Source of the DNA: Datisca glomerata
Lineage: Eukaryota > Streptophyta > Magnoliopsida > Cucurbitales > Datiscaceae
Length of the DNA stretch: 64,000 nucleotides
NCBI GenBank assembly: GCA_003255025.1
Contig: QANY01008056.1
Location: 41,712 to 105,711 of the forward strand
Direction: 5' to 3'
Shown here: positions 1 through 11,186 of the stretch, piece by piece
Layout of the letters: every line of letters begins with the position of its first letter
Numbering within the stretch: the first letter of the stretch is position 1
Position numbers and translations under genes: made by a program
Notes under the pieces: generated by a model
Database searches by the model: none
What the model was told of the DNA's origin: nothing
What the model saw: the letters and a program-made list of their open reading frames with translations, nothing else

Positions 1-1601
1 ATAAAAATAATATTTAATTTTAATTTACCCAATACAATGAGACTAACTGTATAATGGTGCACAACTACAATGCCACATGGCATTGCAGTGTGCCATGAGG
101 CAGCATAGTGCCTCACGACACCACTGTAGTGCCATGTGACACTAAAGTGTTGCACCCCTACTACTGTAGTGCCACGTGACACTACAATAGTCTGTTTCAA
201 TCTCTGATACCTAATCAGTGATTGACACGTGGTAATTACTACAAATTAAATATTTATTTTAATCAGATAAATATATAGATATCAGTTAATTCAAAATTAA
301 CATATCCGATTACCCCTATCAACTAAATTATCCGTTATTCACAAATAACAGATTTAATTGATCTAAAATATTATCTAATAATGATTCAATTATCTAATTT
401 CATAAATTAGATATTCTGTCTCACTTATCGATAATTAAAAAAATAATCGATAATTACTTATATATATTAATTTCAAAAATTACGTTTATATATATAAACA
501 ACTCAAATAATTAATCACACATAATTATCTCATAATTATGTACTTGTCCTAGAATAAAAATTCATTTGCAAGTTAGTCATTTTCTCATGCCCTGAAATAT
601 TCACACCCTAAACTGCGTAGTATAGAGGTGACTTGGGGACCATTGACCTATAATCCTAAGCTCGAATAAACTAGATTATTAATTAAATAATCTTATTTAA
701 TAATTCCATTATTACTTCGCTATATATATAGAATTGAAATCTTAGTGATTATAGAATATATTTACAAAGTATTCTCATGTAGTCTACTCATATAATCAGT
801 TCATGTGGTTCTATCCTCCAATTATTGGTTCGTAAATTAGAACTAGTCAAAATTACCATTTTATCATTCTAATTACATCTTGATCTTTAAGTACCATTAA
901 TCCACTAGTAAATGACTAATTTATAATCTTATTATAAATTTGAGGTCAATAACCATTCAGATCCAGAATTAACACTTAAGGGAACCAATATACGATTCGT
1001 TAAGAAAGCTTGGATTTCAAATCTTGTAAGATCATGATCCCAGCCATTCATATCACTGAATCTCCAAAATAAAAGTCACTAGCCTATTTTACAAACAAAC
1101 CTTAACGAGTGAATAAAAAAATCTAGTACACATGTATAGGAGTTCATGACTACTCAAGATTCAGACTGATCTACATATGATCATCAAATTGATGTATATT
1201 CAATCCTTATGATAAACGGCATATTGATAAAGATATTAATTCACATCGATCCAGTCATATATAATCTCATTATATAAAGTACATTCACTAAGATGTCTAT
1301 CCAGATCAATGATCTGAATCTAAACCACACGCATTCATAATGTTTAGTGAACCGTACTAGCAACCATTCATTAAAGATTTCATACTTTAATATATTGCTG
1401 ATAATTTTATTCATTATCTATTATCTTGATCCTCTCGTACTAATACAAGATCATAGTCTCATTAATGAATATGAAATTTTCAGATATTTATAAAAATTAT
1501 TCAACAATAATTTTAAAGAAAAATTATAAGAAAAATGTAATCCTCATTAAATTTCATATCAAAACATCAATACACATGCTTTGGGGGCATTACCCCCAAC
1601 A
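1..1601 (-). mobile_element. Copia LTR (3' LTR of a minus-strand element, cut by the window edge)
   Basis: On the minus strand the LTR starts at 1601 with TGTTGGGGGTAATGCC and runs off the left edge. The same sequence recurs at 3205-4625 (minus), 40375-42368 and 48296-50446 (both plus), so it is one family with an LTR of about 2.1 kb. A polypurine tract abuts its start at 1602-1620, so this is the 3' LTR of an element whose body lies to the right. The region near 60-190 carries repeated GTAGTGCCAYGTG palindromes, seen in all four copies. Confidence 0.9.
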
Positions 1602-1620
1602 ATCTCCCACTTTCCCTAAA
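1602..1620 (-). other. Polypurine tract of the left Copia element
   Basis: Read on the minus strand this is TTTAGGGAAAGTGGGAGAT, directly before the LTR start TGTTGG. Purine-rich AGTGGGAGAT at this spot is the usual plus-strand primer of plant Copia elements. The same sequence type precedes the LTR at 48296. Confidence 0.8.
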
Positions 1621-2456
1621 GCAAATGTGGCATCTCTCTCAACCTCATGTTTCGCACATGACGCTCAAACAACTTCGTAGGAAGTGTCTTGGTAAATAAG
1701 TCAGTCAGGTTTTGATCCAACATTATCTCCATAACAGTCAGAGCCAGATTTTGATCCAATATTATCTTCATAACATGTACATCACATTGGCCTATGACCC
1801 AGATGTTGACTTTCGACTATCATTATATGATTCCTAATCAGTAGATCTAGTGGAGTTCAGGTCTCTACCTGAATAAACAAGCATATAGTTTCTCATTCTC
1901 CTAAAATACTTGAGAATGTGTTTTACTGCAATCCAGTGTTCCAAACCTAGATTTGATTGATAACGACTGACTATTCCCACTACAAAATAGATGTCTGGTC
2001 TCGTACAAAACCAGACATACATGATACTTCCAATTACTGAAGCATAGGAAACCTTTCTCGTATCCTCTTCCTCCCGAGATGTCTTAGGACATTGTTCCTT
2101 GGAGAGGATAATTCCATGTCTGGTCGGTAGTTGACCTTTCTTAGAATTTTTCATAGAGAATCTATGAAATACCTTATCAATATAAGATGACTGAGAAAGT
2201 ACTAAGAGTTTGTTCTTCCTATCCCTTAGGATTTGGATATATAGAACATATCTCGCCTCTCCCAAATCTTTCATTTAAAATTTTTCAGCTAACGACTTCT
2301 TTACCTTTGAAAAAATTTCTACATCCTTCCCAATGAGCAGAATATCGTCGACATAAAGAATTAAGAAAACCACTATCTTATCTTTGATGTATTTATAAAC
2401 ACAGGATTCGTCAACATTTTCCTCGAAGCCATAAGACTTTATAATTAAGTTTCATG
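1621..2456 (-). pseudogene. Copia pol remnant (end of reverse transcriptase and RNase H)
   Basis: An open stretch at 2274-1834 matches the Copia polyprotein just after the RT active site. It shows MKDLGEARYVL, then LSQSSYIDKVFHRFSMKNSKK, then the start of RNase H with TRPDIYFVVGIVSRYQSN. The same protein is encoded at about 47340-47760 in the 10-kb Copia element, so the two belong to one family. Further along the minus strand, DNA homology to the RT palm (YFDDILL region) reaches about 2456 and stops abruptly. Gag, protease and integrase are absent. The frame is broken between 1620 and 1834 and again above 2274. Confidence 0.85.
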
Positions 2457-3016
2457 ATTCTAAACAAATCGTGGAAACTTTGAAAATAAGCTCGTCAAGG
2501 GTTTATTCATTAAATTTTTAATATCATAAAACATGTTTGTTGGAAGTAGTATCTAAAAAATGATCTTAGATTAAACACTTGGATAATATATTTAACTATC
2601 CATCAACACTTTAAATATTAAAGTACTTTAGTTTTCAATTGTAATTCTTATATTGGCTTTATAGTTTTGTACGCTTCATTTAATTATTATTTTCAGGGAT
2701 TTTATTTTAAATTTTGATTAATAACATCTATTGTTAATTCAACTTTATTTTGGTGTTTCAAACATTTTATATCGTGGAAATAGTAAAAGAAAAAGAGAGA
2801 TAAAGTGACAATTGAATTCAGCGAATCAGAATAACTCTTTGTTGTTTTCCAAATGCTTTCGCCTTATTTAATAATCAAGTTGAGAGACTTATTTCATTTT
2901 ATTATCCCTGAAGAAATGCAAAAGGATTTCATGATGCGTATATGCTTAGGAAGGGGAAGGGAAAGATTATAATTACTCAGTAAAAGTCTTCCAATTACAA
3001 TATGTTGCCTTTTTAG
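2457..3016. other. Non-coding DNA next to the PP2C exon, probably former intron
   Basis: It is AT-rich, has no coding potential, and does not resemble the intact Copia element. It ends in a good splice acceptor (pyrimidine-rich stretch then TTTTTAG at 3010-3016) just before the PP2C exon. It is therefore probably intron sequence of the phosphatase gene. Confidence 0.4.
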
Positions 3017-3145
3017 GAATACATAATCGACTTGGATGAGGGAGATGTGATTGTTACAGCAACGGATGGCCTTTTTGACAATTTATATGAGCAAGAGATT
3101 GCGTCAATTGTATACAAGTCATTGCAAAGAAGTCTGCAACCTCAA
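3017..3145 (+). pseudogene. Single exon of a plant PP2C protein phosphatase
   Basis: Frame GAA TAC ATA gives [20 protein letters not shown] and continues through [12 protein letters not shown] to a C-terminal SLQPQ. The ATDGLFDN block is the metal-binding DG motif region of PP2C Ser/Thr phosphatases of the plant PP2C26/55/80 type. A splice acceptor (TTTTTAG) precedes it and a donor-like GTGCGT follows at 3146, so this is a real exon of 43 codons with intron flanks. No other PP2C exon is seen on either side. A full protein has roughly 300-400 residues, so this is a fragment. It lies antisense to the two Copia LTRs around it. The exon is open over its whole length. Confidence 0.8.
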
Positions 3146-3204
3146 GTGCGTGGTTCACTCCTACCATTTACATCACCTTGGAATCCAGTGTTTTACTGCA
3201 ATCA

Positions 3205-4625
3205 AGTAAAGAACACGATGGTTCTTCTTTTAAAGATTTGATTAACTATTAATCGTAAGAAAAATCACTTTCAGCAATTTTGGTCACGACACAATTCTCT
3301 GATTGATCAACTGATGATCCGATTAACTCATTCATCAACTTAGGCCATTCGAATAAAATCTGTATCTTATTTTAGATAATGAGTTATTAGATATTTAGGG
3401 ATAATTAAAAATTAAAAATAATAGTTAATTTCAAATTACCCAATACAGGGGGACCCACTATATAATGGTGCACAACTGTAGTGACACATGACACTACAGT
3501 AATCCATGTCAAGACACGTGGTAATTATTGTAAATTATATATTTATTTTAATCAGATAAATATCTAGATATCAGTTAATTCAAAATTGATATATCTGATT
3601 ACCCCTATCAACTAAATTATCTGTTATTTCACAAATAATAGATTTAGTTGATCCAAAATATTATCTAATAATAATTTAATTATCTAATTTCATAAATTAG
3701 ATATTCTGTCTTACTTATCTATAATTAAAAAAATAATTGATAATTATTTATATATTAATTTCAAAAATTACATTTATATATAAATAATTCAATTAATTAA
3801 TCACACATAATTATTTCATAACTATGTATTTGCCTCAGAATAAAAATTCTGTTGCAAGTGAGTCATTTTCTCATGTCCTGAAATATTCACACCATATACT
3901 GCGTAGTATAGAGTTGACTTGGGGGACCATGAACCTATCATTCTAAGCTATAATAAAACATATTAATAATCTTATTTATTAATTCTATTATTAATCTACT
4001 ATAAATATAGAATTAAACTCTTAATAATTATAGAATGTTTTTACAAAGTATCATCATGTAGTCTACTGATATAATCAAATCATGTAGTTATGTCCTCCAA
4101 TTATTGGTTCGTAAATTAGAACTGATCAAAATTACTGTTTTACCCTTCTAATTACCTATTGATCTTTAAGTATCATTAATCAACTAGTGAATGGCTAATT
4201 TATAATATTATTATAAATTTGAGCTCAATACCATTCGGTTCTAGAATTAACAGTTTAGAGAACCAATATACGATCCAGTCATATATAATCTCATTATATA
4301 AAGTACATTCACTAAGATGCATGTCCACATCAATGATCAAGATCTAGATCACACGCATTCATAATGCTTAGTGAACCGTACTAGCAACCATTCATTAAAG
4401 ATTTCATACTTTAATATGTTGCTGACAATTTTATTCATTATCTATGATCTTAATTCTCTCGTACTAATACAAGATCATTGTCTCATTAATGAATATGGAA
4501 TTTCCAGTTATTTATATAAATTATTTAACAATAATTTAAAAGAACAATTATAAGAAAAATGTAATCCTCATTAAATTTCATATCAAAATGTCAATACACA
4601 TGGTTTGAAGGCATTACCCCCAACA
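3205..4625 (-). mobile_element. Truncated Copia LTR, same family as 1-1601
   Basis: On the minus strand it begins at 4625 with TGTTGGGGGTAATGCC and follows the family LTR down to about 3205. The last roughly 430 bp of the LTR are missing there. It also lacks 254 bp that copy 1 has between two CGAT tetramers (993-996 and 1247-1250); the junction here reads through one CGAT at 4271-4274. No primer-binding site follows. It is either the 5' LTR of the element at 1-2456 or a separate truncated solo LTR. Confidence 0.85.
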
Positions 4626-4733
4626 GTTTCTACTTCTTTTGATCAACATGAAAACTTAGAAAGAATGTAGGAAATTAATTTCTCGGCATAAGTATCTCGA
4701 AATAATGGTAATTTTTTTAAGTGACTTACAAAT

Positions 4734-4954
4734 TGCACTGTACATAATATAGTTTATAGTGTAAACAAATTAAATAGGTATACTAGTAACATTAGTAAGG
4801 TACATTGGATTATTATTGAAAGAATTTTAAAATATCTTAAAGGTACCATTCATTATGGAATTCTATATGTTGACTTTCCAATAGATGAGACTAACGCTAA
4901 TAGTGGTTATGTATTTACTCTTGGTGGAGGTGTTGTTGTGAGATCACTATTGTG
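4734..4954 (+). pseudogene. Copia RNase H fragment of a different Copia family
   Basis: The frame from 4734 reads NIVYSVNKLNRYTSNISKVH, then ILKYLKGTIHYGILY, then SGYVFTLGGGVVV, ending in TGA at 4952. These are the RPDIAYAVGKLSRYTSNP...YLKGT...SGYVFTLGGG blocks of Copia RNase H. The stretch between YLKGT and SGYVF is shortened by an internal deletion that removes the catalytic Asp region. No LTR of its own is visible. Confidence 0.75.
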
Positions 4955-6000
4955 AAAAATTGGGCTACTCTCTAGAAGCGCTCATGAAACAAGATACGTG
5001 TGCATGATCGTCCATTGCACAAATCAGACTAGAATCTTATAAATTTCTCATATGTGTGTTGTATGTGGAAGTCTAACCAAAGAACCTACTTTTCAAGACT
5101 TTAGTATGATATATATATGTGTGTGTGAATATGTATGTATATATGTGAGTGTCTATGTATATGCGTATGTATTTATACATGTATGTATGTATAAATTGGG
5201 GAGTATATATAAATAGTGCTAAGGAGGGAGTACTATCTTTGGGCATGAATTGCTCAATATATTTCATTGAAGTCCTTAAAAATATTATGATTAAATATTA
5301 ATAAATTTAAAATTAATGAGTAATGGTACTTTTAACATTTTGGATAATATTATCTAAATTATTTATATAAATTCCTAAATTTTTCTTATGTATCTAATAA
5401 ACAAATATTTTAAATTATTTTTAGCTCGTCTTTAATAATACCATTTATAATTACGTCTTATATCTTTGTTTGTTAGATTATATTTTTTTTTTAACATAGT
5501 CAATTGTTTAAGTTAACTTTATTTAGATAATATACCTTAAAATGTATGGAATAATACGCATGAAAAACATAAAAATAATATCAAATTTAATTTTATTAGT
5601 TTAATATATTATTAGAATGCTAAAATTTGAAGTAACTATATTTGGTGATGTTTTTTTTTGTAAATTCTACAAATACTTGTTGATCTAACTATTTTATGTT
5701 TATTACTTTTTCACCATCTGAAATACTATATTAATTAAATTTATATTATTTAGTTTATCACGTATAATACACGTTTTAAGAACTAGTATATATATATATA
5801 TATAAGTTGGATATGGACTCTCGTAATTATGTCAAGTGGTATATTTAACTTTATAGCATGTGTGCATACCCTACTGAAATGATCTACTCTTTATCAAAAA
5901 TTATTTAATATATTATGAACTTGATGAATTAACTAATTAATAATTATAAAAGTGGAATTCTTTTTTTAAACATGTGTGTGAAGTTATAAGGAAGAACAAC
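4955..6000. repeat. AT-rich intergenic DNA with a TATG/TA microsatellite
   Basis: At 5105-5200 there is an imperfect (TATG)n/(TG)n/(TA)n tract. A shorter (TA)n run lies near 5790-5806. Open frames here come from the simple repeat. I see no gene. Confidence 0.6.
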
Positions 6001-6211
6001 AAAAATGACAAATTTTTCAGCTCAAACTGTAAAAATGTTCAGAAACTTTTTTTTTTCAAAATGACCAAAATAATGTAAATAATTTGTTTACATCTGTGTA
6101 ATTTTTGTACATAAATTGTTTACTTTAGTCATTTTTGCCATTGTTGCAAAAAATAAGTTTTTTGGTTATTTTACAATTTGAGCTGGAAAGTTGACTTTTC
6201 TTGTCATTTTT
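6001..6211. mobile_element. Palindromic MITE / foldback element
   Basis: The two ends are inverted copies: 6001 reads AAAAATGACAA then CAGCTCAAACTGTAAAA, and the minus strand from 6211 reads AAAAATGACAAG then CCAGCTCAAATTGTAAAA. The similarity continues inward (AAAATGACCAAA...GTAAA against its complement), so nearly the whole 211 bp can fold on itself. There is no coding capacity. I could not find a clear target duplication, so the superfamily is left open. Confidence 0.65.
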
Positions 6212-6452
6212 GAAAGGTATAATATTTTTATTTAGTGCACAAATAAATCACTACTCAAGTTTTAATACGAAAAGAGTGTTTTGTTATTTTGGAATTTTAA
6301 ATTAGTTAAAACTTTTATTTCTTCATCTGAAACTATAATTGTTTTTTTTTGCTAAAAACTGCATTTTGTTTGATATAGTATCTTTATTAAAAAAATTAGC
6401 TAAAAAAAGTTTTCCTGAAATATTTTTTTTACAGTCAATATATATTTTTAAA

Positions 6453-6513
6453 AAAGAGTAATTCTATATCGACCAAGTAATTGACCGAGTGATGAGACAA
6501 TAATTATACGTTA
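6453..6513. mobile_element. Left part of a MITE split by the Gypsy element
   Basis: It starts AAAGAGTAATTCTATATCG and continues CCAAGTAATTGACC. The minus strand from 19581 starts AAAGAGTAATTCTACACCG and continues CTAAATAATTGACT. The two are terminal inverted repeats of one small element of about 175 bp. The Gypsy element sits between them. Confidence 0.7.
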
Positions 6514-7050
6514 TGAATAGGAATAATTCTCGGTGTTCGGTCACATCAGCCGAGAAGAAAAATAATTAAAGCAAATGCCACGAAGCATTATGGGAATAAC
6601 TGAATTTGCCATGTTGGCAGATCTGAAAAAGATGATCAGAAGCTACTCGCCTAACTAAGGCAGCTGAAGTGTAAAAGTCACGTAGGAAGTCACAAAAGTC
6701 AGAGAAGCCAATCAAGGGAATCATAACCGTGGCAAAACTGGTATCAATCATTACAACCGTCAGGTTCGTCACACCGCCAAATGATTCAAATTCAAAAAGC
6801 TGTTAATACTGATAAGCAAGACTCAGTTATTCACCTAAAAGATGAAGAAAATCCTGGGAGATAAACTCAATCTCAAAAAATATTCGGATTATTCTCGCTT
6901 TATTTCGGAATTAAGTTGTATTACACGCCTATAAATACATGCCAAATTTTAAACTGAAGGATCATCGAATACAAGCCACTGCAAATTTCTTACTCTAGTG
7001 CTTATTTCTTCTGCTCTTGATACTTTCTATTTTAGAGGAAATTCATTTGA
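6514..7050 (+). repeat. 5' LTR of the Tat-type Gypsy element
   Basis: It begins TGAATAGGAATAATTCTCGG and ends near 7050 (TTCATTTGA). It matches 18921-19465 along its length, with scattered substitutions and small indels. The putative primer-binding site follows within 5 bp. Confidence 0.9.
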
Positions 7051-7054
7051 ATTT

Positions 7055-7074
7055 TGGTGCTTTCATTGAGAGCC
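7055..7074 (+). other. Putative primer-binding site of the Gypsy element
   Basis: TGGTGCTTTCATTGAGAGCC lies just after the 5' LTR and begins with the TGG expected of a tRNA 3'-end complement. I do not assign the tRNA. Confidence 0.55.
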
Positions 7075-7114
7075 GAGAGAAAATGCTCGAGAAACTCACC
7101 CAAAAACACTAAAC

Positions 7115-8220
7115 ATGCCTAGAACTAGATCCAACACAGCCTATAATGGAGACAATGAAGCCAAAAATACTAATGACCAAATAGATCAACCTACCCCACT
7201 AGCGGAGATACTCCAGACAATTTTGACTGGGATGCGAGAGATGGAAGAACGAAACGCAGAAACGGAGCGCGATGCGTGGAGAGCTATGTAAGAACATATC
7301 CATGCTCTTCAACAAGAGATGGCTCAGCGCGTGCTGAGGTCATCCAAAGAGCAAATAACAAAGAATAGGACATCCTTTTAGAGAATAATAGGCGAGAGGC
7401 AAGATAAGAAAACCACGAGACTAGTAGAAACATGCAACGAGAAAAAGGGAAAATTCAATCTCAGAACCGAGAAAATGAGGTTGCAGAGGAGATGCGCCAA
7501 TCTAAAATTATCAGCAATGAAGCTGTAGAAGAGTTACTGGAACGAAAGATGCTGGAGATGAGTAACCTGGGTAGTACTGGAAAAAGCGATCTTGATTCTC
7601 TCACCCGTACCTCGTTGAGTCTAGAGATTTTGCCGGTTCCTGTACCTAAGAAATTTGTGGCTCCAAAATTCAAGTGTTATGAAGGGAAGACAGATCCAAT
7701 GGATCATCTACGCCATTTTAGGCAGATAATGGCTATGCATCAGCATGAAGATGATTTAATGTGCAGAATGTTCCCAACCAGTCTGGATAGAATGGCCTTA
7801 AAATGGTATCCTTCGTACCATATTCACTTGATTACTAATTTTGCTGTTATGTCTTCTGTCTTTCTGGAACAGTACTCCACATATCGAGAAGTAATGGAGA
7901 ACAAAGAATACTTCCTCACGATCATGATCAAGGAAGGAGAATTCTTACGGGAGTACACCCATAGATTCAAAGACGAAATGGCAAAGGTGGAAAACTGTGA
8001 TGATCGGATGGCCAGACAAGTTTTTAGAAGAGGGATAGGACCAAACTCACCCTTGTTCGAAGACTTGTCCAAAACAAAATCTTTATATATGGAAAAGACT
8101 TTCCAAAGGGCTCAGAATTATATCACACTGGAAGAAGAAAAGAAGAGTTTGTTGAAGGCAAACAAACAAAAAAAGGAAGAATCACAGAAGCGAGAAAGGA
8201 ATTCCAGATCAGAAAGGTAG
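7115..8220 (+). pseudogene. Gypsy gag polyprotein (capsid), broken
   Basis: The likely start is the ATG at 7115 (MPRTRSNTAYN). The frame meets a TAA at 7289, where a CAA to TAA change is likely, and shifts before 7432. From 7432 to 8220 it is open for 262 codons. That part begins with a charged coiled-coil-like stretch, then LPVPVPKKFVAPKFKCYEG and DPMDHLRHFRQIM, then RMALKWYPSYHIHLITNF, FLEQYSTYREVMENKEYF and EYTHRFKDEMAKVENCDDRM. This order is the retrotrans_gag capsid domain of plant Gypsy elements. It ends in a Lys/Glu/Arg-rich tail at a TAG. Capsid forms the virus-like particle in the cytoplasm; this copy cannot make a full-length one. Confidence 0.88.
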
Positions 8221-9270
8221 AGGACTGACAGGATAAACAAAACTGACGAAAGGGGTGGAAAATGAGGAAGAACAGAGTACCAAAGATAAGACTCGAGTAA
8301 AGTACATCCAAGGGACAAGGTCTACACACCGTTGACCCTCCCAGTGAATCAGATCTTAGAACAGATTAAGGACAAGCCATGGTTAAAAAGGCCCGCGCCA
8401 CTTACAAAATAACCCAGTTACAAAGACAAGGAAACGTATTGTTCCTTCCACAGGAGTAGTGGACACTATACCAGAGATTTCTTCCAACTCAAATAATATA
8501 TTGAAGAACTTATGAAAGATGGATATCTACGCCGGTTCGTGAAAAGAGAATAGCAGAAACAAGTGGCAGAAAAAAAATTGTGGTGTGAAAAGCGTGACAA
8601 CGAGAAACAACCGCTTCGCGTTGTTAGCACTATCATTGCACTAACGGAGCAAGAAGGAACAACAAGGGAGGAAAGGAAACAGTACTGTAAGAAACCAATG
8701 TTGGAGAAGCGCATGGAGAACCACTCATCTGACAATAGGAATCTTCCGCTAATATTTGATGACCTAGATCTTGAACACGACGGACGCCATAACGATGCAG
8801 TTGTCATTTCGATACAGGTCAGTAATTTTCTTTTGAGATGAGTTCTGGTAGATGACGGAAGCGCGATCAACATATTGTACTGAACCACGTTAGAAAAGAT
8901 GTCAATGGGAGATCAGAAGCTACAGGGGACCTCATAACCGTTGATAAGTTTTAATGGAGCTATCAGTTACTCAGAGGGGATCCTTACTCTCCCCGTAAGA
9001 GCTGAACCTTTTAATCATATGACTGAGTTTGTAATTCTGGATACTTCATCCCTATACAACGCCATTCTAGGAAGAACATGGCCGCATAAGATGAAAGTTG
9101 TACCATTAACCTTCTATCAAGTATTAAAATACCCCTCACCGGAAGGAATCAAGACCATCAAAGGAGACCAGGCTTCAGCCCGCATATGTTCTATGACTCC
9201 ATCAGAGTCTGCAAAGAAAAAGTGTACAGAAGAAGTAGAACTCAGACAGCCAAAGGAAACAACTCAATAG
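8221..9270 (+). pseudogene. Gypsy aspartic protease region, broken
   Basis: After a degenerate linker, 8563-8841 reads LPLIFDDLDLEHDGRHNDAV and VVISIQ. A TGA at 8839 interrupts it and the frame goes on as VLVDDGSAINILY, the retropepsin active-site loop with DDGSA in the place of DTGA/DNGSS. A further TGA follows INILY. From 8941 to 9270 the frame reads SFNGAISYSEGILTLPVRA and YNAILGRTW, the family's C-terminal protease block. The catalytic Asp is still present but the frame is cut several times. Confidence 0.8.
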
Positions 9271-10462
9271 CAATCAAATGACGACGGGTTAGACGGCCTG
9301 AGGTACGAGACTGGGGAACAGGCAGAGTTGGTGAGCTTAAAAGAAGGAAAACAAAATATGACAAACATCGGCACCTACCTCGAACAAGCAAAGAAAGACA
9401 TGTTGATCGACTTTCTACGAAGGAACAAAGATGTTTTGGCCAATGTGGTGATGGTACGAAAAAAGAATGGCAAATGGAGAATCTGTGTGGATTTCACCGA
9501 CTTCAATGAAGCTTGTTCAAAGGATGACTATCCACTGCCCAAAATTGACCAAATGGTAGACGCCACATCTGGACATGAGCTCCTCAACTTTATGGACGCC
9601 TACTCTAGATATAACCAGGTGAAACTGTTCCAACCTGACCAAGAAAAAACTTATTTCAGTACTGAATATGGCATTTATTGTTATAAAAGTAATGTCATTT
9701 GAGCTGAAAAATGCAGGAGCTATATATCAGAGATTGGTGAACAAAGTTTTCTTGAGTCAGATTGAAAGAAATATGGAGGTTTACATGGACGACATGTTGA
9801 TAAAAAGCAAAGGACGAGAAAACCATATCCAAGATCTAGATGAGGTTTTCTCAGTCCTAAGAAAGAACTCAATGAAGTTGAATCCGGAGAAGTGTACTTT
9901 CGACGTTATTGCAAGGAAATCCCTTGACCACTTAATAACATGGCGAGGGATAGAAGTTAACCCTAACCAGGTGAAGGCTATAATGGAGATGAAGTCCCCG
10001 AGGAATAAAAATGAAATTCAAGGACTTCCTGGGAGACTCGCGGCACTCAACAGGTTTATTTCCAAGTCAACAGATAAGTGCAAGCCATTCTTTGATAAAC
10101 TGAGAAAGAACTCTATAGACAAATGGGATGAAGAGTGTGAAAAGGCCTTCAACAGAATCAATGAGTACTTAACAACACCCCCACTACTCTCAAAACCAAT
10201 GCCTGGTGAGCAAATCCTCTTATATGTTGCAGTTTCAGAAACAATTGTAAGTGTCATGCTCATTAGAGAAGAAGAAAAGAAGCAGAAACCCATATACTTC
10301 ATCGGTAAAAGCTTAGATGCAGCAGAGACAAGCCATAAAAAGATGGAAAAATTAGTATTGGCGATCATAACTGCTGCATGGAAGCTCAGACCTTATTTTC
10401 AGGGACACAACATTAAAATATTAACTGACATACCCCTTAAAAGTCTATTGTACTCTCCATAG
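9271..10462 (+). pseudogene. Gypsy reverse transcriptase and first RNase H, frameshifted
   Basis: Frame one (to 9702) holds VVMVRKKNGKWRICVDFTDF, then DDYPLPKIDQMVDATSGHEL and FMDAYSRYNQVKL. A frameshift near 9670-9700 moves to a second frame that runs to 10462. That frame holds ELKNAGAIYQRLVN, the catalytic YMDDM box (VYMDDMLIKSK), LNPEKCTFDV, and then the RNase H block YVAVSETIVSVMLIREE through KPIYFIGKSLDAAE to LTDIPLKSLLYSP. The box keeps both catalytic Asp residues, while FMDAYSRYNQ replaces the usual FLDAYSGYHQ. The usual TFIT...FGLKNAGATYQ segment is damaged at the frameshift. The RT would copy the element RNA inside its particles. Confidence 0.9.
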
Positions 10463-10599
10463 GTAAGTGAAAGAATGGAAAATGGGCAATCTAACTAAAC
10501 TAGTATGAAATCAATTATGAGCCCAGAACTTCAATCAATGGGCAAGTTTTAGCAGATTTCACCAGAGAAATAATTAGTCCAGAACAACCCAAAGAAATG

Positions 10600-11010
10600 G
10601 AGAAGGGATCTTGGAAAATATACGTTGATGGTGTTTCTAACAATAAGGGAGCATGAGTAGGAGTAGTGGTGCAAACCCCATTTTGAGAGACATTAGAGCA
10701 TTCAATCTCATTTGGAGTTAATGCATCGAATAATGAGGCTGAGTATGAAGTGATAATAGCTAGAATATCTTTACAACGAGAATATGAGGTAACTGATATG
10801 AAAATATTTTATGATTCCATGTTAATTGTCAAACAGTTAACAGGAGAATACATAGCTAAAGACGAGAGAATATAAGTTATTTACATCGGGCAAGATAATT
10901 GCTAAACTCGTTCAAAAACTATCAGATTCAACAAATCTTGAGAACTGAGAATGGACACGCAGACACGCTTGCAAATTTGGGATCATCTTTGTGATTCCCG
11001 CATAGAAGAA
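10600..11010 (+). pseudogene. Second (archaeal-type) RNase H of the Tat element, broken
   Basis: The frame reads GSWKIYVDGVSNNKGA, stop, VGVVVQTPF, stop, then FGVNASNNEAEYEVIIARI and IFYDSMLIVKQLTGEY. The YVDGxSN, NNEAEYE and (F)xDSxLIVxQ boxes carry the Asp, Glu and Asp catalytic residues of type I RNase H. A second RNase H placed between RNase H and integrase is known from Tat-lineage elements and supports that assignment. At least three in-frame stops are present. Confidence 0.85.
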
Positions 11011-11186
11011 ATGTACCTATGGAATTCTTGAAAAAACTAAGTATTCATCCCTCAGCGAATAATGTTGCTGAAGTGGAAATCGGAATGACCCAGCTACCAG
11101 CATGATTTAATCATCTATCTCAAAAAAGGAGTAATCCCTGAGGAAACACTCCTGGTGAAAAAAGTCCAGCAACAAAGGGCAAAGTA

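Noticed and set aside
5073..5267. Minus-strand frame rich in Tyr, Ile, Thr and His
   Set aside because: It is a translation of the TATG/TA microsatellite.
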